Positions 17,400-26,387 of a DNA stretch of 64,000 nucleotides are shown one piece after another. This DNA is from Franzmannia pantelleriensis (GTDB lineage: Bacteria > Pseudomonadota > Gammaproteobacteria > Pseudomonadales > Halomonadaceae). The stretch is taken from contig NZ_FNGH01000001.1 of assembly GCF_900102875.1 (NCBI RefSeq), positions 152,993 to 216,992 of the forward strand, given 5' to 3'. Made by a program: the position numbers and the translations under genes. The notes under the pieces are model-generated. The model did no database searches. It was not told the origin of the DNA and saw only the letters and a program-made list of their open reading frames with translations. The first letter of the stretch is position 1. The number at the start of each line of letters is the position of its first letter.

Positions 17400-18919
17400 G
17401 ACGGAGTCCTCGGAGAGGGGGGTGGCGTGGCGCGGCGCTTGAACACGCTGCCAATGACTCGCGGCAGCACCGAGAGAAGCAGCAATGCCAGCAGTGCCAG
17501 GGTGATGGGGCGGTCGGCAATGAAGCCCAGGTTGCCGCCGCTGATCTGCATGCTGCGAACCAGCTCGCCTTCGGCCATGCCACCGACCAGCAGCCCGACC
17601 ACGGTAGCTGCCACCGGGAAGCCGTAGCGGCGCATCAGCCAGCCGATGATGCCGGTGGCCACCACGGTGATTGGGCCGACCATGTTGCCGGTGATGGCAT
17701 AGGAGCCGACCACTGCCAGCACCATGACGATAGGGATCATCAGCTTTAAGGACAGTTTGACGATATAGCCGGCGAGAAAGATAAAACCGACCCCGACCAT
17801 CAACAGAAGGATCGCCTGGGCCATATTACCGATGATCAGGGCGTAGACGATGTCGGGGTTTTCGCGGATGAAGCGTGGCCCGCCGGTAACGTTGTGCAGG
17901 GCGAAGGCGCCGAGCAGCACCGCGGTGCCGGCACCACCGGGAATCCCCAGGGCCAGCAGGGTGATCATCGAGCCGCCCTCGGAGCTGCTGTTGGCCGACT
18001 CGGCGGCAATCAAGCCGGATGGATTGCCCTTGCCGAACGTCTCGGGCTCCTTGGAGCGCTGCTTGGCAGTGGCGTAGGCGGCGAGGTTGGCGATGCTGGC
18101 GCCGACCCCGGGAATGGCGCCGATCACCGCGCCCATGCTACCGCCGCGCAGCAGTTGAAAGGGTTTGCTGGCGGCCTGGCTCATGCCGCTGAGGATGTGG
18201 CGAAAGCTCACCACTCGCAGGCTGCTGTCATCGACGATGTAGCGCTTGCCGATCAGGTTGAACAACTCCGAGGCGGCAAAGAAACCGATCAGGGCGGGAA
18301 TCACCGGGATGCCGTCGAGCAGGTACATGCTGCCGAAGGTGCCGCGCATCTGGCCGGCATCGCTGTAGCCGATGGTGCTGATCAAGATGCCGAGTATACC
18401 GGCAGCAATCCCCTTGGAGATGCTGGCATCGTTGAGCACGGCGATTAGCGTGACGCCCCAGATCGCGATCACCAGCATTTCGGTGGGCCCCAGGCGCAGC
18501 ACCCACTGCGAAATCGACTGCACGGTGAACAACAGCAGCAGGTAGCCGACCAGGGTGCCGAGCACCGAGGCGACCAGGCCGATGCCAAGTGCCTGGGCAT
18601 GCTCGCCGCGCCGTGCCATGGGGTAGCCGTCGAAGGCAGTGGCCACCGACGATGAGGTGCCGGGGATGTTGAGCATGATGGCGGGAATCGCGCCGCCAAA
18701 GCCGCCACCGGTGAAGATGGCGGTGAGAAATAGGATCGCTGGGAGGAAGTCCATGTACAGCGTGGCGGGCAGGAACACCGCCATGGCGATCGAAATCGAG
18801 AGGCCGGGTATCGAGCCGAAGAACAGCCCGATGATTAGCCCTGGCGGCACCACCAGCCAAGCCGCGGGGGTGTTGCCTAGTAGGCTGAGGGCGGCATGGA
18901 AGGCCTCGGCGTTGATCAT
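17396..18919 (-). CDS. tctA: Tripartite tricarboxylate transporter permease TctA (second set)
   Basis: A second TctA permease, 507 residues, clearly diverged from the first (505 residues). It has the two mirrored glycine/proline motifs GSIPGLSISIAMAVFLP (from about residue 36) and GAIPGVGASIANLAAYAT. It stands between tctB (upstream) and leuC (downstream, 4-nt overlap), in the operon tctC, tctB, tctA, leuC, leuD. Confidence 0.92.
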   Translation of the reverse strand: MINAEAFHAALSLLGNTPAAWLVVPPGLIIGLFFGSIPGLSISIAMAVFLPATLYMDFLPAILFLTAIFTGGGFGGAIPAIMLNIPGTSSSVATAFDGYPMARRGEHAQALGIGLVASVLGTLVGYLLLLFTVQSISQWVLRLGPTEMLVIAIWGVTLIAVLNDASISKGIAAGILGILISTIGYSDAGQMRGTFGSMYLLDGIPVIPALIGFFAASELFNLIGKRYIVDDSSLRVVSFRHILSGMSQAASKPFQLLRGGSMGAVIGAIPGVGASIANLAAYATAKQRSKEPETFGKGNPSGLIAAESANSSSEGGSMITLLALGIPGGAGTAVLLGAFALHNVTGGPRFIRENPDIVYALIIGNMAQAILLLMVGVGFIFLAGYIVKLSLKLMIPIVMVLAVVGSYAITGNMVGPITVVATGIIGWLMRRYGFPVAATVVGLLVGGMAEGELVRSMQISGGNLGFIADRPITLALLALLLLSVLPRVIGSVFKRRATPPPSPRTPS

Positions 18920-18956
18920 GACGCAGGATGCCTCTTGTGGGGTAGAGGAGTGGGGC

Positions 18957-19427
18957 TCACAGCAGCAGGGTGGGCAGGCGAATGCCCAGCAGTTCGATGA
19001 ACAGCAGCACGATGGTGGCCGAGACCACCACGCCGAAGCCGATGATCACCCACCAGCGCCGCTCACCCTGCAGGTAAAGTGCCAGACACAGAAATAGCAG
19101 GCTGCCTAGATCGAAGCCGATGATCGGTATGGCTGCCACATACACCGCCAGTAGCCCCATGAACAGCAGCGCGGGAAGCGCCGAGGGATCGTCCTCGGCG
19201 GCGGCGCTGACATGACGCTGGCGATACCAGTCGATGACCTTGGTGCCGACGATCGTCAGCAGGGCAGTGATGCCGATGCCGGCGGCCGGCACGATCAGCA
19301 ACCAGTCGGTGACGCCGCGGGCGGCGGCATGTACCCCGTGGGCGTAGTAGCCGAAAACGGCCGCCAGGCTTAGTGAGAACAGCACGCTACCCAGGGGAAA
19401 GCCGTGCCGTCGAGTCGAGGTTGCCAT
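18957..19427 (-). CDS. tctB: Tripartite tricarboxylate transporter small subunit TctB (second set)
   Basis: A 156-residue membrane protein with four hydrophobic segments, consistent with TctB. Sequence conservation in this subunit is low, so the call rests on size, topology and its place between tctC and tctA. A charged loop near residues 73-85 separates the two membrane pairs. Confidence 0.82.
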   Translation of the reverse strand: MATSTRRHGFPLGSVLFSLSLAAVFGYYAHGVHAAARGVTDWLLIVPAAGIGITALLTIVGTKVIDWYRQRHVSAAAEDDPSALPALLFMGLLAVYVAAIPIIGFDLGSLLFLCLALYLQGERRWWVIIGFGVVVSATIVLLFIELLGIRLPTLLL

Positions 19428-19477
19428 GCTTGCCTCCCGCGTTGTCTATCCGAGGTGACTGGACGAGTGGGCCGCGC

Positions 19478-20497
19478 TTACTGCAGCAGCGGGGCATACT
19501 GCTGCACGGCACGGTAAGCTTCGTCGACCAGCGCCTGGCTGTCCTCGGGGGAAACCCAGTCGGCACCAATGCCGGCTTCACTGGCCCAGGCTTGGAACTC
19601 GTCGCTCTCCAGGGTTTCCTGATAGACCTGAAGCAGGCGCTGGTAGCGTTCAGGGTGTTCCTCCTGCAGCGAGGCGTGGGCGATCAGACCGGTGACGTTG
19701 CCGCCGATCAGCGGGAGCGGCTCGATCCCGAGTTGCTGCATTTCGTCGTTGAACAGTGGTGCATCCCAGTTGTCGCTTGGTTCATCGTTGACCACGGCCA
19801 GGGCACGGACCTCGTCACTGATCGATAGCGCGGCTTCGGCGGCGAGAATTTCGAAGTCGACCTGATTGCCGGCCAGTGCCGCGCGCAGCGGAGCTCCGCC
19901 GCTGTAGGTCACGAAGCGCACGTTGTCGTGCTCGATGTCCAGCGCGTCCATCAGCACCAGGGTCTGCAGGTGACCGCCGTTGCCGACGATGATGCCGGAA
20001 CTGACCTCGCCGGACTCGCGCATGGCCTCGATCAGTTCCTCGAGGGAGTGGTAGGGGCTGTCGTTGTGCACCGCTACGATGCCGTAGTCATTCCACTGCG
20101 CGCTGAGCAGTTGGAAATCTTCCCATTCGACCGGGGCGCCGCCGACTTCGATGGCGCTGGCGAGGTAGGGGGTGGCCTGCATTACCAGCAGGGTCTGGCC
20201 GTCGGCGGCCTGCTGCTGGAAGTAGGTGGCCCCCAGGGCGCCGGCGCCGCCAGGACGATTGACGATGCTGATCGGGACCTCGAGGCGCGGCGACATGTGT
20301 TCGGCCAGGCCGCGCGCCATGCGATCGGCGCTACCACCTGCATCGAAGGGAACGATGATCTCGATCGGGTCTTCCGGCCAGTCGGCCTGCGCAGCGCTGG
20401 CTAGACCGACGCTCAACACCAGGCACGAGATGCCGGCGCTGACGGCAGGCAGGCTGCGCTTAATGGCGTTGGTGAGTGGGCTGATCTGATGGTTCAT
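19478..20497 (-). CDS. tctC: Tripartite tricarboxylate transporter substrate-binding protein TctC (second set)
   Basis: A Bug/TctC-family periplasmic binding protein of 339 residues. The signal peptide ends near SAAQA-DWP. Family motifs are EIIVPFDAGGSADRMARGL and SIVNRPGGAGALGATYF. It heads the operon tctC-tctB-tctA-leuC-leuD. The start has GGAG at suitable spacing. Its promoter (-35 TTGACA at 20598 to 20593, minus strand) overlaps the palindrome shared with the first tctC, and it is divergent from the GntR gene. Confidence 0.9.
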   Translation of the reverse strand: MNHQISPLTNAIKRSLPAVSAGISCLVLSVGLASAAQADWPEDPIEIIVPFDAGGSADRMARGLAEHMSPRLEVPISIVNRPGGAGALGATYFQQQAADGQTLLVMQATPYLASAIEVGGAPVEWEDFQLLSAQWNDYGIVAVHNDSPYHSLEELIEAMRESGEVSSGIIVGNGGHLQTLVLMDALDIEHDNVRFVTYSGGAPLRAALAGNQVDFEILAAEAALSISDEVRALAVVNDEPSDNWDAPLFNDEMQQLGIEPLPLIGGNVTGLIAHASLQEEHPERYQRLLQVYQETLESDEFQAWASEAGIGADWVSPEDSQALVDEAYRAVQQYAPLLQ

Positions 20498-20588
20498 GGG
20501 GCGTCTCCGGAGTCGTTATTGTTTAGGGATATCTAAGCTCTTGCGACGGATCATGCATTGGCAAGGGTTATTCATGCATGGTAATTTT

Positions 20589-20609
20589 GTCATGTCAATA
20601 GGACATGAC
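20589..20609. promoter_or_regulatory. Operator palindrome between tctC (second set) and the GntR gene
   Basis: A perfect inverted repeat with 8-bp arms GTCATGTC / GACATGAC and the spacer AATAG. Its central 17 bp recur exactly at 15345-15361. The minus-strand reading includes the -35 hexamer TTGACA for tctC, with an AT-rich -10 region (TGAATA-like) about 17-18 bp further. The GntR start codon is about 50 bp away on the other side, so autoregulation is also likely. Confidence 0.75.
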
Positions 20610-20660
20610 GTCAGATAAACAAGAGCCAGTGGCTCTTACACTCAGGTCTAAGGAGGCGCA

Positions 20661-21446
20661 GTGACAGACCTCTCGAAACGCCAACTCGGCGGAGATGCCA
20701 GTGATCCGTGGCCGAAGCACCACCGCGTTTATCTGGTGTTGCGCCAGGAAATTCTGGAGGGGCGCTATACCCCAGAACATCCGCTGCCCAACGAGATACT
20801 GCTGACCGAGCAGTTCCAGGTGTCGCGTATCACCATTCGTAAGGCGATGGAGCGTCTGGACCGCGAGGGCCTGGTGGTGCGCTACCGCGGCAAGGGCACC
20901 TTTCCGGTGGCGTCCAATGAATCGTCACCGGTGCAGGCAAGTATCTCCGGGGTGATCGAGAATCTGATCGCGATGGGCCTCAAGACCGAGGTCAAGGTGC
21001 TCGATTTTGGCTATGTGGCAGCCTCGGCCGAGGTGGCACAAGCGCTCGAGGTGGCGTCCGGGAGCTCGGTGCAGAAGGCTACCCGGGTGCGGAGCCACCG
21101 CGGGGCGCCGTTCTCACTGCTGACCACCTATGTGCCGGAAGCGATCGGGCGAACCTTCTCCGAGCAGGACATGGCGTCCCAGCCGCTGCTGCTGTTGCTG
21201 GAGCGCGCCGGGGCCAAGGTGGCCCGTGCCGAGCAGGCGATCACCGCCAAGCTGGCGACCCCTGCTCAGGCCAGTCTGCTCGACATGGAGCCGGGTGATG
21301 CACTGCTGTGCATTCGCCGTACCGTGTTCGACGAAGATGACCGCCCGGTCGAATACATCGAAGGCTTCTACTGCCCCGACACCTATGAGCATCAGATGTC
21401 CTTGGGGCGCAAGACCCACAATAATCAGCGCGTCTGGGACGCGTGA
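20661..21446 (+). CDS. GntR family transcriptional regulator with UTRA ligand domain (HutC type)
   Basis: A 261-residue HutC-subfamily repressor. The winged helix lies at about residues 12-85 (HPLPNEILLTEQFQVSRITI, then KAMERLDREGLVVRYRGKGTF) and a UTRA effector domain fills the rest. It is divergent from the tctC-leuD operon and is followed 22 bp later by the lyase gene. The shared palindrome in both tctC promoters is the probable binding site. A reasonable model is repression relieved by the transported acid or a breakdown product. Confidence 0.92.
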   Translation: MTDLSKRQLGGDASDPWPKHHRVYLVLRQEILEGRYTPEHPLPNEILLTEQFQVSRITIRKAMERLDREGLVVRYRGKGTFPVASNESSPVQASISGVIENLIAMGLKTEVKVLDFGYVAASAEVAQALEVASGSSVQKATRVRSHRGAPFSLLTTYVPEAIGRTFSEQDMASQPLLLLLERAGAKVARAEQAITAKLATPAQASLLDMEPGDALLCIRRTVFDEDDRPVEYIEGFYCPDTYEHQMSLGRKTHNNQRVWDA

Positions 21447-21468
21447 TATTCATCGTTGAGGAAATGCC

Positions 21469-22335
21469 ATGACTCCGCTCGCCGATTTGATCCAGCAAAC
21501 CCAGGGTGCCGTGGTCGCACCGGGGGTCTACGACCCGTTCACGGCCAATCTGGCGGCGCAGGCTGGTTTCGAGAGTGTTTATCTATCCGGCGCTAGCCTG
21601 GCCTACACCCAGTTGGGCCGTCCTGACCTTGGGCTGGTGACCATGACCGAAGTGGCCGATAGCATCGCGGCGATTCGCGACCGTGTGGATATCGCACTGA
21701 TCGTCGACGCCGATACCGGCTACGGCAATGCGCTCAACGTGCAGCGTACCGTGAGGGTGTTCGAGCGCAGCGGGGCCTCGGCGATACAGCTGGAGGATCA
21801 GACCTTTCCCAAGCGCTGTGGCCATCTGAGCGGCAAGACGCTGATCACAGCCGATGAGATGGTGGGCAAGATCCAGGCGGCCTGCGACGCACGCCGCAGC
21901 GAGACGACCCAGATCATCGCGCGCACCGATGCGATCGGCGTAGAGGGGATCGATGCCGCGATGGTGCGCGCCGAGCGCTATCTTGATGCGGGTGCCGATG
22001 TACTGTTCATCGAGGCACCGCAGAGCCGCCAGCAACAGCTGATGATCACCGAACGCTTTCAGCAGCGGGTACCGCTACTGGCCAACATGGTCGAGGGTGG
22101 GCGCACACCGGCGGGCAGTGCCGATGAACTGGCGGACCTGGGCTTCAAGCTGGTGATCTTCCCCGGAGGGCTTGCCCGCGCGGTCATTCGCCAGGCCTCG
22201 GCGTATTTCGAGAGCCTCAAGCACCACGGATCCACTGAGCCCTTCCGCGACCGCATGGCCGCCTTCGACGAGCTAAACGAGAGTATCGGACTGCCCGAGA
22301 TGCTGGCCACCGCCGAGCGTTACGCTGCGAAGTAG
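21469..22335 (+). CDS. Isocitrate lyase/PEP mutase superfamily lyase (dimethylmalate lyase / oxaloacetate decarboxylase-like)
   Basis: A 288-residue TIM-barrel enzyme of the ICL/PEPM superfamily. It has the substrate-loop motif SGASLAYTQLGRPD, the metal-binding DADTGYGN (from about residue 78) and the lyase signature KRCGH. The Cys in KRCGH marks C-C bond lyases (methylisocitrate, 2,3-dimethylmalate, 2-alkylmalate) and separates them from PEP mutases. In the nicotinate pathway of Eubacterium barkeri, an aconitase-type dimethylmaleate hydratase and a lyase of this family act in sequence. Here a LeuCD-type hydratase and this lyase share a regulatory region, so a hydrate-then-cleave pathway is plausible. 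The true substrate is not known. Confidence 0.85.
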   Translation: MTPLADLIQQTQGAVVAPGVYDPFTANLAAQAGFESVYLSGASLAYTQLGRPDLGLVTMTEVADSIAAIRDRVDIALIVDADTGYGNALNVQRTVRVFERSGASAIQLEDQTFPKRCGHLSGKTLITADEMVGKIQAACDARRSETTQIIARTDAIGVEGIDAAMVRAERYLDAGADVLFIEAPQSRQQQLMITERFQQRVPLLANMVEGGRTPAGSADELADLGFKLVIFPGGLARAVIRQASAYFESLKHHGSTEPFRDRMAAFDELNESIGLPEMLATAERYAAK

Positions 22336-22363
22336 TGGTCGTCTGTTGCTGGCCATCCTCCCG

Positions 22364-24295
22364 CTAGGCCTCGCGGGTGATGGGATGCCGGTCTCTCAGC
22401 GTGAACTGATAGCCCAGGATGGCGATGATAGCGATACAGCCTATTAACGTGCCCATCATGCCCGGCACGAGCGTCAGCGTGGCGGCAATCAGTAGCACCA
22501 GTCGGACCGACCACGCAGTGCGTATGAACCCTTGCCCAACCATCGCGACATTGAGGGCGGCGAGGGCCACGAGGCTGATGGCTATCACCATGAGCTGATC
22601 GACCAGCGAGCCCTCGAGCAGCAGCAGCTCTGGCCTGGCGACGAACAGGAAGGGCAGGAAGAAACCCGGCAGGCCAATTTTCACTGCCTGCATGGCGGTG
22701 GTGAAGTAGGACGCCTCGGCGATGCGGGCGGCGATCAGCGAGGCGACGGCTACCGGCGGGGTGAGCGCCGAAAAGATGGCGAAATAGAGCACGAACATGT
22801 GCGCGGCCATCAAGCTCAATCCCATATCGATCAGCGCCGGGGCGGTCAGCAAGGCGACCAGTATGTAGGCCGCCGAGGTGGGCAGGCCTAGCCCGAAGAT
22901 CAAGCAGGCAACGGCGGCAATCAGTAGCAGCACACCGAGGCTGCCATCAGCAATGCTGAGCATCAGGTAGGAGAGCTTTTGCGCGAAGCCGGTGGCGGTC
23001 AGGACTTCCACGAAGATGCCGATCACGGCGACGATGACGGCGATGGTGGCGCCACTGAAGCCGCCCTCACGCAGACCATCGACCAGGCGGGTGACGGCGG
23101 TGCCCAGTGCCTTGAGTGGATGCCGATATTGGCGCAGCAGGCTGCTGGCGAGCTCGAGCACGATGATCGCGAGGCAGCCATAGGCCGCGGCATAGGAGGG
23201 CGGCATGCGGCTGACCAGCAGATAAACGAGCACGCCTATGGCCATCAGTAGATGGCCGTAGCGTGCCAGCAGCTGTTTGGCAGGCAGCGTTGGCGCCTGG
23301 TTCTGTTGATAAGGTACTAGGCCGTCGCGAGCGGCCTGCAGGTGCACGGCCAGGATCAGATAGAAATAGTAGAGGCCCGCTGGGATCATGGCGGCGAGAA
23401 TCACCTGATCGTAGCCGAGCCCGGTGACACCAACCATCAGAAAGGCGGTGAGGCCCATCACCGGTGGTGTCATCTGGCCGCCGGTGGAGGCGACGGCCTC
23501 GACGGCGCCGGCGAAGGGTGCCTTGAAGCCCGTGCGCTTCATGGTGGGGATCGTCATGGTGCCGGTGCTGGCAATGTTGGCGACGGTGCTGCCGGAGATC
23601 ATGCCCATGAAGGCGCTGGCGAGGACCGCGATTTTGGCCTGGCCACCGCGGGAGTTGCCTGCCAGCTTGGTGGCGAACCCCATGATGAAATCGATGCCGC
23701 CGGTGGCTTTGAGTAGCCCGGCAAAGACCATGAAGATGAAGATGGTGCCGGCAGACAGCTCGGTGAGCGATCCCAGCACGCCTTGGAAATTGGGAATTGA
23801 GGCATAGGACACCAGCCGCTCCAGGCCCATGCCGCCGTGATAGAGCAGTTGAGTGGGCAGGCTATTGCCAAAGTAGCCATATAGCAGGCCGATGACGCCG
23901 ATCAGCGGGATGGTCAACCCCCACTGCTGCCAGGCGGCCACCAGGCAGGTGGCGATGAGCAGGCAGCCGATCACCACATCCATCGGCTCAGGGCCGAATA
24001 CGCGGTCGGTGATCAGTCCGTCGTACTCCAGAAATACGTAGCCGGCGGCAATAGCGGCGATGCCGAAGCAGCCGGCATAGGCGAGCCGAGCGAGCCAGTG
24101 ACGCGAATGACCCGCGGCACTGGTGAAGATGATCACCAGTGCCATGCCGAGGTGAAGGGTCTTGAACTGGCCTGATGGCAGGTAGTAATTGAACACCTGC
24201 AGCAGGTGAGTGGCTACCATGACCAGCGTCAGGAGCAGTATCAGGTTGGCACTATTGAGATAGCCGCGCTTCTCGTCGAGCAGCTTGGGTGTCAT
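22364..24295 (-). CDS. TRAP transporter permease, fused small and large subunits (TAXI type)
   Basis: A fused DctQM-like TRAP permease of 643 residues with about sixteen or more membrane segments. The DctM part carries characteristic motifs: GMISGSTVANIASTGTMTIP, FGLGLPTSAAYI and ALTPPVAVASLIAARIAE. TRAP systems use ion gradients to import organic acids captured by a periplasmic protein. The partner TAXI-type binding protein is the gene just upstream (24359-25396). The ATG at 24295 is preferred over an in-frame start at 24334 because the latter adds an unrelated basic tail. It converges on the lyase gene, 28 bp apart. Confidence 0.92.
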   Translation of the reverse strand: MTPKLLDEKRGYLNSANLILLLTLVMVATHLLQVFNYYLPSGQFKTLHLGMALVIIFTSAAGHSRHWLARLAYAGCFGIAAIAAGYVFLEYDGLITDRVFGPEPMDVVIGCLLIATCLVAAWQQWGLTIPLIGVIGLLYGYFGNSLPTQLLYHGGMGLERLVSYASIPNFQGVLGSLTELSAGTIFIFMVFAGLLKATGGIDFIMGFATKLAGNSRGGQAKIAVLASAFMGMISGSTVANIASTGTMTIPTMKRTGFKAPFAGAVEAVASTGGQMTPPVMGLTAFLMVGVTGLGYDQVILAAMIPAGLYYFYLILAVHLQAARDGLVPYQQNQAPTLPAKQLLARYGHLLMAIGVLVYLLVSRMPPSYAAAYGCLAIIVLELASSLLRQYRHPLKALGTAVTRLVDGLREGGFSGATIAVIVAVIGIFVEVLTATGFAQKLSYLMLSIADGSLGVLLLIAAVACLIFGLGLPTSAAYILVALLTAPALIDMGLSLMAAHMFVLYFAIFSALTPPVAVASLIAARIAEASYFTTAMQAVKIGLPGFFLPFLFVARPELLLLEGSLVDQLMVIAISLVALAALNVAMVGQGFIRTAWSVRLVLLIAATLTLVPGMMGTLIGCIAIIAILGYQFTLRDRHPITREA

Positions 24296-24358
24296 GGGGA
24301 CCTTCAACCTCGTCGATGAACGGCTGCCATGCACCGCAGTGCATGGCAGACGGCAGGG

Positions 24359-25396
24359 TTAGGCGGTGACAGGATCGGCAATGATCAGCTCGTCACGCCA
24401 TACGCCGCGTTCCTGAAAGTAGCGCGCTGCGCCAGCGTTGACCGGGTACTCCGAGAGCAGGTACTCAACCGCGAACTCCACGCCGATGTCCTGTAGCTGC
24501 GAGCCAACGCGGCGAACCTGCTCGGGGTCATCGAAGATGGCCTTGCAGACGGCGTAGGCTTCTTCGTCCGTGACGCCAGGCCGGGCCGCAAGGACGCCCG
24601 AGATGGCCGGCATCAGCATCTCGCCTTCCGCCTTGTCCCACTGCTCAGCAGTGACCGTTGTCGCCAGCAGGCCTGAGTTGATGCCTTGGGCGCGCTCTAG
24701 CACCTCGGGGTCGATCGGTAGGACGCGAAACTCAACGCTGCTGTCGATCTCTGCCAGCGACGGTGAAGGCCGGCCGTTGGTCAGTGTCGAAGGGATCGCA
24801 TCCACGGACCCGGATTGGAAGGCGCTGAAGGTGTCGTTCCAGGAGCCGTAGGTCCAGTCGACGTCGTCGGCAACACCTGCTGCTTGAAGAATCGTCTGGT
24901 GCATGATGGCCGTGGCGCCGCCCGCGGTGGAGGGCATCACGCGCTTGCCAGCGAGGTCGGCGAGGCTATGGATGTCGGAGTCGGCGCGCACGATCAGCGG
25001 AATATTCCATACCGTGTAGGCAAACATCTGGCGTGCATCGATAGGCCCTGGGAAGGGGCGTTCGCCAGCGGTGGCCGGGGGCCAATCGGTGGAAGTGGTT
25101 TGGCCGAACTCGATCTCCTCGCGGCTGGCCATCACCATGTTCTCGGCGCCGCCTGAGGTGGCGAGCGTGGTGCTGCGCATGTCGCTGTTACGCTGCACGG
25201 CCTGAGCCAGTGCTTCGATGATGATATAGCCGGTAGATCCCAGGCTCGCTGAGCCCCAGCGCAGTTCACGGGTGGGCGATGCGGCCAGGATGCCGGGGAA
25301 CAGGGCAACGCCGACACCGGCGAGACCGGCCTTGAGCAATTGACGGCGACGGGCGTCGATCGGAGACGTAGCGTTGGGGTTGATATCCTGAGTCAT
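24359..25396 (-). CDS. TAXI family TRAP transporter solute-binding protein, Tat-exported
   Basis: A periplasmic TRAP receptor of the TAXI family, 345 residues. The N terminus has a twin-arginine signal (RRRQLLKAGLAGVGVALFPG, residues about 17-36). The mature part begins LRWGSASLGSTGYIIIEALA. It lies 63 bp upstream of the fused permease gene and is co-transcribed with it. Ligand unknown; the linked gamma-glutamyltransferase-like gene hints at a glutamyl or dicarboxylate compound, by inference only. Confidence 0.9.
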   Translation of the reverse strand: MTQDINPNATSPIDARRRQLLKAGLAGVGVALFPGILAASPTRELRWGSASLGSTGYIIIEALAQAVQRNSDMRSTTLATSGGAENMVMASREEIEFGQTTSTDWPPATAGERPFPGPIDARQMFAYTVWNIPLIVRADSDIHSLADLAGKRVMPSTAGGATAIMHQTILQAAGVADDVDWTYGSWNDTFSAFQSGSVDAIPSTLTNGRPSPSLAEIDSSVEFRVLPIDPEVLERAQGINSGLLATTVTAEQWDKAEGEMLMPAISGVLAARPGVTDEEAYAVCKAIFDDPEQVRRVGSQLQDIGVEFAVEYLLSEYPVNAGAARYFQERGVWRDELIIADPVTA

Positions 25397-25460
25397 GTTG
25401 CTGCCTTTGTTGTTGGTGGAGCGGTTGGGTCATAACCATGGCGGCGGTACGCAGAGGGTG

Positions 25461-26240
25461 TCAGGCGCCGCGAACCTGACCTGCCTGAGTGCTGAGTTCG
25501 ATATCACGATGCCCGGGCTGGACTTCGAAGCGCTGAAAGGTGGTCGGTGCCCCACCCCGATCGAAGCCTTGTACTCGCCACTGCATGCCGTGTCGGATGT
25601 CGTCGGCTAGACCAAGAAATCGCCTGGCATCCACGGAGAAAGGCGCGACGCCTAGGCGGTGCATGAAGTGACTGGTGAGGATGCGCTGGGTCTGGAACAG
25701 ATGCTCATGCAGCGAGAGACCGTCGAAGTCGCTGGCTGGCTTGTCCAGCAGATCGTGGGCGTACTCCAACGGAAGAAAGAACTCATTGAAGGTCCAGGGT
25801 TCGCCTTCAACCTGAACCAGGCGTTTGACGACGGCGGCCTTGCGGCGACCGAAGAATGTCGCCAGTTCGCGGTCAAGGTCCACCACTTGGATGGCCAGGC
25901 CCTGCAGGGTCAGCGGCAGCGGGCGGCCGTTATCGAGAAAGCGGAAGACGCGGATGTCTTCGAACTTGATCTCCTGGTCGCGGATAAAGGTGCCGCGACC
26001 GTGCTCGCGAATGACGATGCCGTCGTCGGATAGTGCCTTTAGCGCCTTCTGGAGGGTGCCGAGGCTCGCTGGCAGCCGCGCCGATAGCTCCTGCTCCGAG
26101 GGCAGTTTGTCGCCCGGCATGAGGTGCCCAGCATGCACGGCCTCCTTGATGGCGTTGTAGAAACGCGCGTACTTCGGTACGCCGATGCGGTCGTTCTCGA
26201 AGTGGGGCAGGCAGGCGTTGACGATCTTGTCGAGTGTCAT
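25461..26240 (-). CDS. GntR family transcriptional regulator with UTRA domain
   Basis: A second HutC-type GntR regulator, 259 residues. The winged helix covers about residues 20-95 (GDKLPSEQELSARLPASLGTLQKALKALSDDGIVIREHGRGTF), and a UTRA domain follows. It lies upstream of the TRAP genes on the same strand and is divergent from the gamma-glutamyltransferase-like gene. It is therefore the likely regulator of both. A 12-bp palindrome in the divergent promoter region is a candidate operator. Confidence 0.9.
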   Translation of the reverse strand: MTLDKIVNACLPHFENDRIGVPKYARFYNAIKEAVHAGHLMPGDKLPSEQELSARLPASLGTLQKALKALSDDGIVIREHGRGTFIRDQEIKFEDIRVFRFLDNGRPLPLTLQGLAIQVVDLDRELATFFGRRKAAVVKRLVQVEGEPWTFNEFFLPLEYAHDLLDKPASDFDGLSLHEHLFQTQRILTSHFMHRLGVAPFSVDARRFLGLADDIRHGMQWRVQGFDRGGAPTTFQRFEVQPGHRDIELSTQAGQVRGA

Positions 26241-26278
26241 GGGCTACCGCTATTCAGTTGTCATTGGCGTTGTAGTAA

Positions 26279-26290
26279 ATATAGCTATAT
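26279..26290. promoter_or_regulatory. Palindrome in the GntR / gamma-glutamyltransferase divergent promoter
   Basis: The perfect 12-bp palindrome ATATAGCTATAT lies in an AT-rich stretch between the divergent starts (26240 minus, 26388 plus). It is a candidate binding site for the adjacent GntR regulator and may also contain the -10 element. Confidence 0.45.
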
Positions 26291-26387
26291 AGCTTTAATG
26301 ATCCTGCCTGTAAAAAATGGTAGGTTCAAGTACAACGTGAGCCTCGCCATACCGACGTCGCGCTCGACAACAAAAGGAACCGACTCC

